Shown here: piece after piece, positions 1-8,708 of the stretch | Numbering within the stretch: position 1 is the first letter of the stretch | Layout of the letters: every line of letters begins with the position of its first letter | Assembly (NCBI RefSeq): GCF_002846335.1 | Contig: NZ_PJMQ01000001.1 | Coordinates: forward strand, 1,860,001 to 1,924,000 | Direction: 5' to 3' | Origin: Janthinobacterium sp. 61 | Lineage (GTDB): Bacteria; Pseudomonadota; Gammaproteobacteria; Burkholderiales; Burkholderiaceae_D | DNA length: 64,000 bases | Translations under genes and position numbers: made by a program | The notes under the pieces: model-generated | What the model was told of the DNA's origin: nothing | Database searches by the model: none | What the model saw: only the letters and a program-made list of their open reading frames with translations

Positions 1-158
1 TGCGCCGCCAGCACGATGGCCGCGTTACGGTTGCTGGCCTCGACCCAGGCCGATTCGGCGCCAGCCGCTGCCGGGGCGGCGGCCATGGCGGGCATGGCAA
101 ACGCTATGGAGAGTGCTGCGGCAAGCACGGTCTGGTGCAATTTCGGAATAAGGTACAT
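1..158 (-). CDS. Secreted protein, N-terminal fragment (gene runs off the window)
   Basis: Only the first 52 or so codons are present; the gene continues beyond the left edge. The ATG at 158 is preceded by AGGAAGGAAA. It opens a clear Sec signal peptide: Lys and His near the N-terminus, a hydrophobic LAAALSIAFAMP core and an AMAAAPA cleavage region. The mature start reads ESAWVEASNRNAAIVLAA, which faintly recalls the start of DUF885-type secreted hydrolases, but this is too short to assign. It follows the GH3 glycosidase gene on the same strand after 124 bp and may be co-transcribed with it. Export to the periplasm is the only safe statement. Confidence 0.6.
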   Translation of the reverse strand, partial: MYLIPKLHQTVLAAALSIAFAMPAMAAAPAAAGAESAWVEASNRNAAIVLAA

Positions 159-282
159 CGGGGTTTCCTTCCTGGCAGAATCGGCGAACAAAACGGCGAA
201 CGAAGCGGCCAGTATCGGCGAGCGCCAGGGTGCTGTCAATCGGACGGGGACAGGCCGCGCCAGGCGACCCGTCCCGCGCCTG

Positions 283-2289
283 TCAGTACGCCAGCCCGTC
301 GCCGAACTTGTACAGCGGATGGGCCGTGTCATACGGCACGTCCGATTTCTGCATCTGCACTTCGGCCATCGACGACGGCAACTCGAACGGCAGTTTGCCT
401 TGCGGCTTGGCCTTGCCCGTCAGGACATCGAACAGCGCGCCGTCGCTCACGCCAAAGTTGGCGAGAATGGCGCTGGCCTTGTCCTGCACGTTGCCGAGGA
501 TGGCCGGACGGTCCAGGTACACCGTCACCACCGTCTTCGGCGCGTATTTCGCCGCGTTCTTGATCGCCTCGTAGTCGGCATTGCCATCGACGTAATCGAG
601 GCGGCCTTCGTGCTGCATGCTGCCGAAGATGTAATTCGGGTGCAGGGTTTCATAGGGCGCGGCCACGCGCAGCAGGGCCACGTCCGCTTCCTGCGGCGTG
701 GCCACCACCGTGTAGCCGTACTGCTTCGCCACGGCCGCATCGATGCCATACAGGTAGACTTTCTTGACGCTGGCCGCCAGCGGCAAGACCTTGTCCTTGT
801 TTTCCAGCAAGACCAGCGAACGGCGCTGCGCATCCAGGCCAGCCTCGACGAATTCCGCCTTGCCCACCGTGGTGGATGCCTTGGCCGCATCGACAAACGG
901 ATGCTCGAACAGGCCTTGCTTGAATTTCTGGATCAGGATGCGCCGCGCCGAGGCGTTGATGCGCGCTTCCGTCAACTGGCCACGCTGCACGGCTTGCGTC
1001 AGGTACGGCGCTTCCGTCACGCCGCCAAACTGGTCCATCCCCGCCGTGACGGCCTTCACGTAACGTTCGGCCTTGGTGGCGTCTTCCATGCCCCACGGCG
1101 TGCCAAAGCCGATGAACGAAGGCGCGACGCCTGGCGGCGTGCCGTTGCGGCAGTTGGCGTCGCAGTCGGAAGTGATGCCCCAGTCGGACAGGATCACGCC
1201 TTCGAAGCCGTATTTGCCGCGCAGCAGATCGGTCAACATGGTCTTGCTGAAACCGGCCGCCACCTGCTCCAGGGTGATGCCGGCTATGGTGATATTACCG
1301 TCTGGCAGGGCGTACGTCGGCATGACGGAAGCCGCCTTGGCCGTGAACGCCCCTTCGAAGGGCTTCACGTGGTAAGCGAAGTTGTTGCCCGGGTAGGTCA
1401 TGTAGCGGCCATAGTAATTGTGGCCGTCAAAGCCCTCTTTCGTGGCGCCGTAGCCTACCCAGTGCTTGACGACGGCCACCACACTGCCGTCATGCAAGCC
1501 CGTATTGCCATCCTGGAAGCCCTCGATATAGTGCTGCACCATGCGCTTGGCCAGGTCGGCGTCTTCGCCAAACGTGCCGTTGATGCGCGACCAGCGCGGC
1601 TCGGTGGCCAGGTCCGCCTGCGGTGATAGCGCCTGCGTAATGCCGACGGCCAGGTATTCCTGGCGCGCGATATCGCCGAAACGGCGCACCAGCGCATCGT
1701 CGCCGATGGCGGCCAGGCCCAGGGTTTCCGGCCACTGCGAGAAGCCCTTGGTACCGGCGCTGGCGCCCACCGTGTACTGGAAATGGTGGCGCGGATCCGT
1801 GCTGATGGACACGGGGATGCCATGGCGCGAGGTTTCGCTCAGGGCCTGCACCTTGTTGTACTGGGCCGCCATATTGGCCGTATCGCCCGCCATGCGCGTA
1901 ATAAACGTGTTGACGTACTGCTTGACGATCAGGTCTTGCAGGGCCACCAGGTCATACGCGCCGCCCAGGCCGATGCCGGAAGGGTCGGACACGGTGGGCG
2001 CCGTGCCGTGCATCATCAGGCCTGCCTTTTCATCGAGGCTCATGCGCGACAGCAGGTCGTCGGCGCGCGCCTCGGCCGTCAGGCGCCAGTCTTCGTACGG
2101 CTCGATCTTGCCGTTGCGGTTCATATCCTTGAAGGTATAGCCGTCGACCTTGAGCTGGGTGTAAGTAGTGGCGCCGAACGCGGGCTGCGTGTAGCCCTCG
2201 CTTCCGGTATCGCTGCCGCAAGCGGCCAGGGCAAGCGTGGCGACGCAGCCGGCAACCACGCGGGCCATCGGTTTCAAAGTGCAATTCAT
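283..2289 (-). CDS. Glycoside hydrolase family 3 lipoprotein (beta-glucosidase type)
   Basis: A 668-aa GH3 enzyme, expected to hydrolyse beta-linked gluco-oligosaccharides in the periplasm or at the cell surface. The start chosen is the second ATG of an ATGATG pair, because GGAG lies 6 nt upstream. It gives a lipoprotein signal ending in a lipobox, LALAAC-G. The N-terminal barrel carries the family KH motif (KHWVGYG, about residue 275) and the nucleophile motif LSDWG (Asp about 369). The C-terminal domain ends with the usual KFGDGLAY-like tail. A short NRNGKIEPYEDW segment near the N-terminus is typical of GH3 proteins from Xanthomonas and Oxalobacteraceae. A divergent AraC-type gene 210 bp away may regulate it. 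Substrate specificity cannot be read. Confidence 0.9.
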   Translation of the reverse strand: MNCTLKPMARVVAGCVATLALAACGSDTGSEGYTQPAFGATTYTQLKVDGYTFKDMNRNGKIEPYEDWRLTAEARADDLLSRMSLDEKAGLMMHGTAPTVSDPSGIGLGGAYDLVALQDLIVKQYVNTFITRMAGDTANMAAQYNKVQALSETSRHGIPVSISTDPRHHFQYTVGASAGTKGFSQWPETLGLAAIGDDALVRRFGDIARQEYLAVGITQALSPQADLATEPRWSRINGTFGEDADLAKRMVQHYIEGFQDGNTGLHDGSVVAVVKHWVGYGATKEGFDGHNYYGRYMTYPGNNFAYHVKPFEGAFTAKAASVMPTYALPDGNITIAGITLEQVAAGFSKTMLTDLLRGKYGFEGVILSDWGITSDCDANCRNGTPPGVAPSFIGFGTPWGMEDATKAERYVKAVTAGMDQFGGVTEAPYLTQAVQRGQLTEARINASARRILIQKFKQGLFEHPFVDAAKASTTVGKAEFVEAGLDAQRRSLVLLENKDKVLPLAASVKKVYLYGIDAAVAKQYGYTVVATPQEADVALLRVAAPYETLHPNYIFGSMQHEGRLDYVDGNADYEAIKNAAKYAPKTVVTVYLDRPAILGNVQDKASAILANFGVSDGALFDVLTGKAKPQGKLPFELPSSMAEVQMQKSDVPYDTAHPLYKFGDGLAY

Positions 2290-2499
2290 CATTATCTCCA
2301 AGACTGTTTTTGTAGGTATAGGGCGCGGCAGCAAGGCCGGCCGAAAACAATATAGCGTGAGAATGCGTGAGTTTCTTTACCGCGCAGCACCCGTTTTATA
2401 CCCGCGAGAACAATTTTTGGTGAGACGGCATGACAAGCAACAATCTCCTACAAAGTGCTAATATTTGTGAAAAAATACTACAACAAGCAGGAGACACCC

Positions 2500-3537
2500 T
2501 TGCACAAACCCGACACGCGCACGGTTTCGAACCGCATTGCGCAACAATGTGCGCGCACCATGCAGGCTGATGGCCACGATCCCGCCGACTTTTTCCGCCA
2601 TACGGGCATCACGCCGGCGCAACTCACGGAACCTGGCGGCCGCATCAACGCCGAGCGGCACCGCCGCATGACGGCCTACGCCCAGCAGTTGCCGCAGCAC
2701 CGGGCCATTCTCGATCTCGACGTGACGCACTGGTTCGCGCATTACTCGGGTATCGCCCACGTCTGCTTCAACCGCCCCACCCTGCGCAGCGCGCTGCACG
2801 AGCTGCTGCACTTGCGGGGTCTGATCGGCGAATTCGATTTCATGCTGATGAGCGAGAGTGGCACGCGCATCGAGATCGAATACCTGTCCGAGTTCTGCCC
2901 CATGGGGGGGGCCATGCAGGCGCTGGCCAATTTCCGCATGTTGTCGCTGGTGGCGCGCGCCTACGACGATGGCATGGCAACCGCCTTCCGTGCCAGCTTC
3001 CAGGGCAAGGCGCCATGGTTCGCGCCAGCCATTGCCGAGTGTTTCGGCGCCGCCGCCACCTTTGGCCAAGCGCGCAATACATTGACATTTGACGCGCCGG
3101 CGCTGGACCGTCCCTTCGCGCAGTTCAACGCCATGCTGGCGCCGCACGCGCTGCGGCACGCGCAGGGGCAATTGCAGCAGTTGCAGAGGGCGCAGCTGTT
3201 TTCGGCCCGCGTGGAGCAAGCCATCATCGATTTACTGGGCCAGCAAGGTGCGGGCGATACCGATGGCGCCTCGCTGCTGCCGGCCCTGTGCGACGGCCTG
3301 GCGATGAACCGCTGGACCTTGCAGCGCCAGCTGCAGCAGGAGCAGACATCGTTCCGCGCGCTGGAATTGCGCGCCAAGAGCCGAGAATCGCGCCGTTTGC
3401 TGCGAGAAACGAGCCTGAGCGTGGCGGAAATCAGCGACCGCCTGGGCTTTTCCTCGCAAAGCGCGTTTACCCGCTTTTTCAAGAACCAGTTCGAACTGCC
3501 GCCAGCGCGCTACAGGCAGGATGCCGCCGGAGCCTAG
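2500..3537 (+). CDS. AraC-family transcriptional regulator
   Basis: About 345 aa. The start is probably the TTG at 2500, since AGGAG lies 6 nt upstream; the in-frame ATG at 2455 has no ribosome site and would add a hydrophilic AT-rich leader. The N-terminal 200 residues resemble the Arabinose_bd/OruR-type ligand domain. The C-terminus holds two helix-turn-helix motifs of AraC/XylS type, the second reading AEISDRLGFSSQSAFTRFFK, followed by a PARYR-like end. It is divergent from the GH3 glycosidase, so sugar-responsive control of that gene is a reasonable inference, but no operator was identified. Confidence 0.85.
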   Translation: MHKPDTRTVSNRIAQQCARTMQADGHDPADFFRHTGITPAQLTEPGGRINAERHRRMTAYAQQLPQHRAILDLDVTHWFAHYSGIAHVCFNRPTLRSALHELLHLRGLIGEFDFMLMSESGTRIEIEYLSEFCPMGGAMQALANFRMLSLVARAYDDGMATAFRASFQGKAPWFAPAIAECFGAAATFGQARNTLTFDAPALDRPFAQFNAMLAPHALRHAQGQLQQLQRAQLFSARVEQAIIDLLGQQGAGDTDGASLLPALCDGLAMNRWTLQRQLQQEQTSFRALELRAKSRESRRLLRETSLSVAEISDRLGFSSQSAFTRFFKNQFELPPARYRQDAAGA

Positions 3538-3733
3538 AGAAAGAGACAAGCAACAAGCAAACCGGCAAACCACGAATGGCCCTAGTCGAAGAGACGGGTT
3601 CCCCGGGCCAAGCGAGCCTGAAAAATGCCGAGGGCAAGGCGCAGCGACGCAGACAGTACGCAAGTACGGCAAGGAAGCTGCAACGCCGCCATCGGCATTT
3701 TCTCAGTCCCGCGTCTCCGGCCCGCTGTTCAAG

Positions 3734-6700
3734 CTATACAGCCTGCGGCCGTATTCTGAACCAGATCGCATACATCGCCGGCAGAAACACCAGGGTCAGC
3801 ACCGTGCCGGCAAACGTGCCGCCGATCAGGGTGTAGGCCAGCGTTCCCCAGAAGACCGAATGGGTCAGCGGAACGAAGGCCAGGATGGCCGCCAGGGCGG
3901 TAAGGATCACCGGTCTGGCGCGCTGCACGGTCGCTTCGACGACGGCATCGAAAGGCACCAGCCCGGCCGCCTCGTTATGGTGGATCTGGCCGATCAGGAT
4001 CAGCGTGTTGCGCATCAAAATGCCCGACAGTGCGATCAAGCCGACCAGCGCATTGATGCCGAACGGCTGCTGGAACAGGATCAGCGTGGGCACGACGCCG
4101 ATCAAGCCCAGTGGACTGGTCAGGAAAACCATGACCATGGCCGAAATCGAGCGCACCTGCAGAATGATGATCAGCAAGGTCAACGCCAGCATGATGGGGA
4201 ACAGGGGCAGCATGGCCTTCGTCGCCTTCGCCGATTCCTCGATCGAGCCGGCCTGCTCGATGCGGTAGCCGCCTGGCAGTGTATCGATGATGGACCGCAG
4301 CTGCGCCGTGATGGCGCCCGACACGTCGGGCGGCTGCATGCCGTCGGCGATGTCGCCGCGCACGGTAATCGTCGGCTGGCGGTCGCGCCGGCGCATCACC
4401 GGTTCTTCCCAGCGTACCTCGACCGTGCCCACCTGCGACAGCGCGATGCGCTCGCCGTTGGCGCCAGCCAGGGTCAGGTCGGCGATACGGGCAGGGTCCT
4501 GGCGCATGTCGCCGGCCGCGCGCGCCACCACCTGCACCGTGCGGATATCTTCACGCACGGCGGTGACGGCTACGCCGCTGAGCAGGAACTGCAACTGCTG
4601 CGCCACGGCGCCTGAGCTCAGCCCCATGGCTTGCAAGCGGTCCTGCTGCAGGCTGAAATGCAGGGTGGGCGTGCGCGTGCCCCAGTCAGTATTGACGGTG
4701 CGCATCATGGGACTGGCCTGCATCACGCGCTGCACCTGGCCGGCGATGGTGCGCAGCACCTCGGGGTCCGGGCCGCTGACGCGGTAGGCGACGGGAAACG
4801 GCGAGTATGGGCCGAACACCAGTTGTGTGACACGCACGCGCGCCTCCGGTGCCAGGCCTGCGGCAACGGCCACGCGCAAGCGCTGTTTGAGGGTGTCGCG
4901 CGCTTGCTGGCTGTCGGTGCGCACGACGATCTTGGCAAACGAAGGATCGGGCAATTCCGGCCCCATTGCCAGGTAAAAGCGCGGCGCGCCCTGGCCAACA
5001 TAGGCCGTGACGATCTTCGCCTCGGGCTGGCGCGCCAGCCAGGTTTCCACTTTCATCGCCGCACCGCTGGTCTGCCCGATCCCGCTGCCGTAAGGCAGTT
5101 GTACTTCGATCAGCACTTCAGGACGGTCGGAGACGGGGAAAAACTGTTTCTTGACGATGGCCATGCCCAGCACGGCCAGCACGAACAGGCCGATCACGGT
5201 GGCGAACACCAGCCATTTGCTGGCGATCACGCGGCCCAGCAGGCGGCGAAAGCGGTGGTAGCGCGGCGTGTCGTACAACGCATCATGGCCGCCGGCGACC
5301 TTTTTCAGCTCGGGCAGGAGCTTCACGCCCAGATAAGGTGTAAACAACACAGCCACCACCCACGAGGCGATCAGGGCGATACCGACGATCCAGAACATAT
5401 TGCTGGTGTACTCGCCGGCGCTGGAGCGGGCAAAGCCGGTGGGCATGAAGCCGACGGCCGTGACCAGGGTGCCCGCCAGCATGGGCGCGGCCGTATGGCT
5501 CCAGGCATACGCGGAGGCGGCAATGCGGCTGTAGCCCTCCTCCATCTTGACCACCATCATCTCGATGGCGATGATGGCGTCGTCCACCAGCAGGCCCAGG
5601 CCCAGGATCAGGGAACCGAGGGTGATGCGGTCGAAATTCTTGCCTGTCGCGGCCATCACGATGAACACGACGGCAAGGGTCAGCGGCACGGCGGCGGCAA
5701 CGACGATGCCGACGCGCCAGCCCATGCTGACAAAACACACCAGCATCACCACCAGCAGCGCGGCGAGGAACTTGAGCATGAATTCATCCACGGCCGCGCC
5801 GATATTGACAGCCTGGTCGGTGACCTTGGCCAGGCTCATACCCAGCGGCATTTCAGTGCCGATGGCCGTCACTTCCCGCTCCAGCGCCTTGCCCAGGTCC
5901 AGGCCATTCCAGCCATCGCGCATGACCACGCCCAGCAGCAGCGCCGGCTCGCCGCCATTGCGCACCATGAAGCTGGCCGGGTCCTCGTGGCCGCGACGCA
6001 CAGTGGCGATATCGGACAGGGCCAGCGTACGGCCCTGCGCCACCACCGGCGTGTCGCGGATCTTTTGCAGCGCGTCGAGCGCGCCGTCGAGGCGGATGAA
6101 CACTTGCGGCCCCCGCGTCTGGACCGAACCGGCTGGCGTGAGCGCATTCTGGCCGTGCAGCGCCGCAAACACGTCCTGCGCCCTGACGCCCAAAGTGGCA
6201 AGGCGCTCCTGAGAAAACTCGACATAGATGCGTTCGGCCTGCTCGCCGATGATATTGACCTTCTTCACGCCCGGCACGTGCAGAAGGCGCTGGCGCAAGG
6301 TTTCAGCCTCGCGCACCAGCAGGCGCTGCGGCTCGCCCCGCGCCTTGAGCGCAAACAGGGCAAAGGTGACGTCCGCGTATTCGTCGTTGATCATGGGACC
6401 GATGACGCCGGACGGCAGGTTGGCCGCCTCGTCGCCAGCCTTCTTGCGCGCCTGGTAGAACTCGGCCTGCACCTGGTCGGGCGGCGTGCTGTCGAGCAGG
6501 GTCAGGGTGGTAAACGCCAGGCCGGGCGTGGTATAGGTTTCGGCGCGCTCGTACCAGCGCAGCTCCTGCAGGCGCTTTTCGATCTTTTCGGCCACCTGGT
6601 CCTGCATTTCGCGCGCGCTGGCGCCTGGCCAGGCGGTGACGATGGTCATCACCTTGACCGTGAAGGCCGGGTCTTCCGCCCGTCCCAGCTTGAAGAAGGA

Positions 6701-6793
6701 CAAGAGGCCGGCCAGCGATATCAGGCAGATCAGGAACAGCGTGACGGAACGCTCGCGCACGGCCAGCGCCGACAGGTTGAAGCCCCCGCTCAT
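3734..6793 (-). CDS. RND efflux pump inner-membrane permease (AcrB/HAE1 superfamily)
   Basis: At 1019 aa this has full RND length. The first transmembrane helix (about 15-35) is followed by a large porter domain. A central membrane block contains LGLLVDDAIIAIE, whose paired aspartates form the proton relay in transmembrane helix 4. A second porter domain and membrane block end near SVFWGTLAYTLIGGTFAG. It would export amphipathic toxicants using the proton gradient, with the adaptor encoded just upstream (4-bp ATGA overlap) and the outer-membrane factor encoded divergently at 8709. Its sequence is closer to TriC/VexF-like permeases than to AcrB itself, but the substrate range cannot be inferred. 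TetR control is likely because operator-like repeats precede the adaptor gene. Confidence 0.93.
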   Translation of the reverse strand: MSGGFNLSALAVRERSVTLFLICLISLAGLLSFFKLGRAEDPAFTVKVMTIVTAWPGASAREMQDQVAEKIEKRLQELRWYERAETYTTPGLAFTTLTLLDSTPPDQVQAEFYQARKKAGDEAANLPSGVIGPMINDEYADVTFALFALKARGEPQRLLVREAETLRQRLLHVPGVKKVNIIGEQAERIYVEFSQERLATLGVRAQDVFAALHGQNALTPAGSVQTRGPQVFIRLDGALDALQKIRDTPVVAQGRTLALSDIATVRRGHEDPASFMVRNGGEPALLLGVVMRDGWNGLDLGKALEREVTAIGTEMPLGMSLAKVTDQAVNIGAAVDEFMLKFLAALLVVMLVCFVSMGWRVGIVVAAAVPLTLAVVFIVMAATGKNFDRITLGSLILGLGLLVDDAIIAIEMMVVKMEEGYSRIAASAYAWSHTAAPMLAGTLVTAVGFMPTGFARSSAGEYTSNMFWIVGIALIASWVVAVLFTPYLGVKLLPELKKVAGGHDALYDTPRYHRFRRLLGRVIASKWLVFATVIGLFVLAVLGMAIVKKQFFPVSDRPEVLIEVQLPYGSGIGQTSGAAMKVETWLARQPEAKIVTAYVGQGAPRFYLAMGPELPDPSFAKIVVRTDSQQARDTLKQRLRVAVAAGLAPEARVRVTQLVFGPYSPFPVAYRVSGPDPEVLRTIAGQVQRVMQASPMMRTVNTDWGTRTPTLHFSLQQDRLQAMGLSSGAVAQQLQFLLSGVAVTAVREDIRTVQVVARAAGDMRQDPARIADLTLAGANGERIALSQVGTVEVRWEEPVMRRRDRQPTITVRGDIADGMQPPDVSGAITAQLRSIIDTLPGGYRIEQAGSIEESAKATKAMLPLFPIMLALTLLIIILQVRSISAMVMVFLTSPLGLIGVVPTLILFQQPFGINALVGLIALSGILMRNTLILIGQIHHNEAAGLVPFDAVVEATVQRARPVILTALAAILAFVPLTHSVFWGTLAYTLIGGTFAGTVLTLVFLPAMYAIWFRIRPQAV

Positions 6794-7899
6794 GGCCGCG
6801 CTCCCGCACCCGCTTGCTCAAGTGCGACCTGCTCGCCGTCGCGCAGCAGGTGAGCGCCCAGCGCAACGATGCGTTCGCCGCTTTTGAGCTGGCCGCTGAC
6901 GTCGGCGCCGTCATCGTGCAGGCGGCGCACCTTGACGGGCCGCCAGGCCAGCCGCGCCGGCTTACCCTGGATCAGCCACACGCCCGGCCCCTTGCCCCCA
7001 TCGTGCAGGGCCGCGAGCGGTACCCGCACGGCATCGCCGGCATCGGCGCTACCGGCAATGCGCACCGTGACGGTGGCGCCCAGTGGCGCGCCCGACAGCG
7101 CTGCATCGAGCACATAGCGCGCCTCGAAGGTGCGCGTTTGCCGGTCCGCATTCTGCGACAGCTGCCGCAGCGTGGCCGGCACGCTGGCGCCCGGCCTGCC
7201 AAATAGCGTGGCCTGGGCGGTCGAACCAAGTGCCGGGCGCAAGGTTTCCGGCAACTGGATCGCCGCTTCGCGCCGCCCGTCATGGGCCAGGCGCACCGCC
7301 GGCTGCCCGGCAGCGAGTACCTGGCCCGGTTCGGCCAGCGTATCCGTCACGATGCCATCGGCATCGGCCACCAGCACTGCGTAGCGCAGCGCATTGCGCG
7401 CCACGTCGGCCTGGGCCTCGGCTGCCTTGAGCTGGGCAGCCGCGGCGTCGGCCAGCGCCCTGACCTGGTCGTACGCTGATGCCGAGATGGCGCCGGTGCC
7501 GCGCAAGTCGCGGTAGCGCGCCTCCTCGTCGGCCGTCTGGCGCGCGCGGGCGCGCTCGGCCGTGACCGCGTCCTGGCGTGCCTGGGCCAGCAGTTGCAAG
7601 TCCTGCGCATCCAGGCGCATCAAGGCTTGGCCACGCCGCACGGTCTGGCCGGCATCGACCAGGCGCTCCTGCACCTTGCCGGCGACCCGAAAACCCAATT
7701 CGCTTTGCACGCGTGGCGCGACGACGCCGGTAAAGGTACGCGCACCCGACTCGGCACCCTGCACCGTTACAGCGCGCACCAGCGGCATGGCGGTACGCGG
7801 ATCGGCTTGCGCCTTCTCGCCGCAGGCGGTCAGGCCCAGGGACAAGGCCAGGGGCAAGGCGGAGATGACAGCAGATGAGGCAAGACGGCGCCAGCGCAT
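6790..7899 (-). CDS. RND periplasmic adaptor (membrane fusion protein), lipoprotein
   Basis: A 369-aa membrane-fusion subunit. The ATG at 7899 gives a lipoprotein signal with lipobox LTAC-G; longer in-frame starts would bury this signal. Beta-barrel and lipoyl halves flank an Ala/Gln-rich alpha-helical hairpin (about residues 95-165, coiled-coil composition), the standard adaptor layout. Its last codons overlap the permease start by 4 bp, so the two are translationally coupled. It bridges the RND permease to the outer-membrane channel. The start has only a weak GGGATTC ribosome site. An operator-like inverted repeat sits 46 bp upstream, between this gene and tetR. Confidence 0.9.
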   Translation of the reverse strand: MRWRRLASSAVISALPLALSLGLTACGEKAQADPRTAMPLVRAVTVQGAESGARTFTGVVAPRVQSELGFRVAGKVQERLVDAGQTVRRGQALMRLDAQDLQLLAQARQDAVTAERARARQTADEEARYRDLRGTGAISASAYDQVRALADAAAAQLKAAEAQADVARNALRYAVLVADADGIVTDTLAEPGQVLAAGQPAVRLAHDGRREAAIQLPETLRPALGSTAQATLFGRPGASVPATLRQLSQNADRQTRTFEARYVLDAALSGAPLGATVTVRIAGSADAGDAVRVPLAALHDGGKGPGVWLIQGKPARLAWRPVKVRRLHDDGADVSGQLKSGERIVALGAHLLRDGEQVALEQAGAGARP

Positions 7900-7944
7900 A
7901 AGAATCCCATGAACGAATTGAATAGGGTTCTCATTCTGGTACTG

Positions 7945-7968
7945 GTGACCAAATAAGTCAACAGTCAC
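7945..7968. promoter_or_regulatory. Candidate TetR operator upstream of the efflux adaptor gene
   Basis: A 24-bp imperfect inverted repeat with GTGAC at the left edge and GTCAC at the right edge. The same length and the same end-arms, plus the shared left nine bases GTGACCAAA, occur at 8649-8672 in front of the outer-membrane factor. The two sites match at 16 of 24 positions. They bracket a tetR gene, so they are probably the operators of that repressor. No binding data are available. Confidence 0.6.
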
Positions 7969-7983
7969 AAACCGGCATTGTGA

Positions 7984-8616
7984 CTAGGGTGACAAGCTGC
8001 GCAACACGAGGCTGGACAATTGTGCCGGCGCCGTCTCGCTCGTCTCCAGGCTGTGCTGCAGCAGCAAGGGATTGATGTAGGGGCGCATCACCAGGTAGAT
8101 CGCGCTTGCTGTTTCGTCGAGCGGCGTCTTGCGCTCGAAGTCGCCCGTCTTGCGGCCCTGCTGCAAGATATCCTGCAGCAAGGCGCCCATGGCCAGCTCA
8201 TAGGCCTGCACCGTCGGCCAGCGCCCGGTGGCGGCCGAGGCGGCGATGTCGTACAGCTTGCGGTCCTGGAAGAACAGCCGCAGGCTGGCCTCGACACTGG
8301 CCTTGAACATGCGCCGCAGCTTCTCTGGCGGCTGACCGGCGGCATCCACCGCTGCCCTGACCTCGGTTTCAATCTGGCGCAGACAGTTGCCGCAGATATG
8401 TTCGCCGATAGCTTGCTTGGACTCGAAGAACTTGTAGATATAAGCCTTGGAAAAGCCGATGGCCTTGGCCAGGTCGGACACGGTGGTCTTTTCGTAGCCA
8501 TACAGGCTGAAATATTCGGTGGCGGCGACGACGATCTGATCGCGCACGTCGTGGCCGGCCGGGCCGCGCGCGGGCGACGGATTTGTTGGATGAAGTGTGG
8601 TGTGGTTCATGGCCAC
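7984..8616 (-). CDS. TetR-family repressor of the adjacent efflux genes
   Basis: 208-210 aa (GTG at 8616 or ATG at 8610; neither has a strong ribosome site). The N-terminal helix-turn-helix spans about residues 25-70, with TVSDLAKAIGFSKAYIYKFF as the recognition part, followed by a C-terminal ligand-binding domain. It lies between the adaptor gene (same strand, 84 bp downstream) and the divergent outer-membrane factor gene, with related 24-bp inverted repeats on both sides. This supports a local, probably autoregulatory repressor of a tripartite efflux pump, relieved by a pump substrate. Confidence 0.88.
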   Translation of the reverse strand: MAMNHTTLHPTNPSPARGPAGHDVRDQIVVAATEYFSLYGYEKTTVSDLAKAIGFSKAYIYKFFESKQAIGEHICGNCLRQIETEVRAAVDAAGQPPEKLRRMFKASVEASLRLFFQDRKLYDIAASAATGRWPTVQAYELAMGALLQDILQQGRKTGDFERKTPLDETASAIYLVMRPYINPLLLQHSLETSETAPAQLSSLVLRSLSP

Positions 8617-8648
8617 AGCTTAACGCGCCGCGCCAAAATGCACAATAA

Positions 8649-8672
8649 GTGACCAAAATGTATTATAGTCAC
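8649..8672. promoter_or_regulatory. Candidate TetR operator upstream of the outer-membrane factor gene
   Basis: An inverted repeat with GTGAC/GTCAC arms; 9 of 12 half-site positions are symmetric. It overlaps an AT-rich TATTATAGT segment that could serve as the -10 box for the rightward outer-membrane factor gene, so repressor binding would block transcription. It pairs with the site at 7945-7968. Confidence 0.6.
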
Positions 8673-8708
8673 ACTCATTTTCTTTTTTTAACGAACAGGA
8701 CAATCCCT

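Noticed and set aside
241..283. Terminator from GGACGGG/CCCGTCC after the GH3 gene
   Set aside because: The 7-bp arms are separated by an 18-nt or longer loop and no T-run follows on the minus strand.
16..1626. 536-codon plus-strand frame opposite the GH3 gene
   Set aside because: Translation is Arg/His-rich with no motif; the GH3 gene on the other strand has a lipobox and catalytic motifs.
4631..6853. 740-codon open frame opposite the RND permease
   Set aside because: Antisense shadow of a clear RND gene; low-complexity His/Gln-rich translation and no ribosome site.
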